Source: Brucellaceae bacterium (GTDB lineage: Bacteria; Pseudomonadota; Alphaproteobacteria; Rhizobiales; Rhizobiaceae). Taken from it: 5,960 nucleotides of DNA. The translations under genes were made by a program, and so were the position numbers. The stretch covers positions 1-5,960 of the forward strand of contig JAIRVW010000189.1 in assembly GCA_031253705.1 (NCBI GenBank). Direction: 5' to 3'. Below the pieces are notes generated by a model. The model saw nothing but the letters and a program-made list of their open reading frames with translations. It had not been told where the DNA came from and ran no database searches. Of the stretch, positions 5,436 through 5,960 are shown one piece after another; position 1 is the first letter of the stretch; every line of letters begins with the position of its first letter.

Positions 5436-5459
5436 TCTTAGACTTTGCAAGCGGGTGCC

Positions 5460-5960
5460 ATGAGCTCAAAGCGTAAAAAATATCTGGCGGTGTTGGTCTT
5501 ACTGGCTGTTGCTCTGCCGGCAACGGCCTATGGCTATACGAAAGTGCTGGGGCGTTTTGCTTCCGGCACCGCACCCGCGATGGCTGCTCCTGAACAACAG
5601 GCCGATAAGATCGTCGTGCGCAAAACCGCCCGTGAAATGCAGTTGCTGCGTGGTGATGAAGTGCTGCACACCTACAAAATTGCTTTAGGCGCAGTGCCGG
5701 AAGGCCATAAATTGCAGGAGGGCGATGAGAAAACGCCGGTCGGCAATTATGTCATCGACTGGCGCAATCCGCGTTCGATGGCGCATCTCAGTCTGCATAT
5801 TTCCTATCCCAATGAACAGGACACATTGAGAGCCAAAGAAGCCAATGTATCTCCGGGCGGCAATATCATGATCCATGGCCTGCCCAATGGCTGGGGTGCT
5901 CTCGGGGCTATTCATCATCTCTGGGACTGGACGGATGGCTGCGTGGCGGTCACCAACAGC
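5460..5960 (+). CDS. Exported L,D-transpeptidase, YkuD domain (C-terminus cut by window edge)
   Basis: ATG at 5460-5462 opens 167 codons that run off the right edge. Seen: a basic start MSSKRKKY, a hydrophobic segment at about 8-20 and a possible signal cleavage after ATA (21-23), so it is exported or anchored by an N-terminal helix. The YkuD domain begins near residue 50 (KIVVRKTAREMQLL) and includes TPVGNYVIDWRNP at 92-104. Its catalytic motif has H139 in IMIHGLPNG and C161 in DWTDGCVAVTN. Such enzymes make 3-3 peptidoglycan cross-links or attach proteins to peptidoglycan in the periplasm, using the cysteine as nucleophile. Which reaction this one performs is not visible. The 24-bp gap after the YdiJ-type gene has no terminator and only a weak Shine-Dalgarno (GGGTG, 5453-5457), suggesting shared transcription and perhaps coupled translation. 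Only the short region after the active site is missing. Confidence 0.9.
   Translation, partial: MSSKRKKYLAVLVLLAVALPATAYGYTKVLGRFASGTAPAMAAPEQQADKIVVRKTAREMQLLRGDEVLHTYKIALGAVPEGHKLQEGDEKTPVGNYVIDWRNPRSMAHLSLHISYPNEQDTLRAKEANVSPGGNIMIHGLPNGWGALGAIHHLWDWTDGCVAVTNS

Overview
The window looks like ordinary chromosomal DNA of an alphaproteobacterium, most probably of the Rhizobiales/Brucellaceae (Brucella/Ochrobactrum-like). This rests on protein resemblance: an RHH_4-type ribbon-helix-helix protein, a Gluconate_2-dh3/GMC pair and a YdiJ-type dehydrogenase. It also rests on intergenic palindromes of the TTAGAGC...GCTCTAA and CATAATT..CCTTAA/TTAAGGAATTATG kind, which I recall from such genomes. 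GC content is moderate by eye and I could not check the assignment against a database.

Left part (1-1736), minus strand, read right to left: a single-domain glyoxalase I-like VOC protein (1332-1727); a 167-bp gap with a terminator-like hairpin and two palindromic repeat units; a Tat-exported small subunit of the gluconate 2-dehydrogenase subunit 3 family (628-1164); and, 59 bp further on, a GMC-family flavoprotein (start at 568) cut by the left edge. The last two form an operon for a periplasmic, membrane-linked sugar, sugar-acid or alcohol dehydrogenase. A cytochrome c gene would be expected beyond the edge.

Middle (1728-1917): a 190-bp divergent promoter region with nested inverted repeats. 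It drives the VOC gene leftward and a small ribbon-helix-helix DNA-binding protein (1918-2226) rightward.

Right part (2227-5960), plus strand: a 161-bp gap with an inverted repeat, a possible promoter, a strong RNA hairpin and a possible 25-codon leader ORF. The leader's stop codon overlaps the GTG start of the large gene. That gene (2388-5435, 1015 aa) is a YdiJ-type FAD/Fe-S dehydrogenase, probable D-2-hydroxyglutarate dehydrogenase. It is followed 24 bp later by an exported L,D-transpeptidase (YkuD domain) that runs off the right edge just after its catalytic cysteine.

Functionally the window combines respiratory-type oxidation in the periplasm (GMC operon) and cytoplasm (YdiJ), electrophile detoxification (glyoxalase), one small regulator and a cell-wall enzyme. 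I see no mobile element, CRISPR array, RNA gene or defence system, and no clear new system. The most unusual signals are the leader and hairpin architecture in front of the YdiJ gene and the nested dyads in the divergent promoter region.
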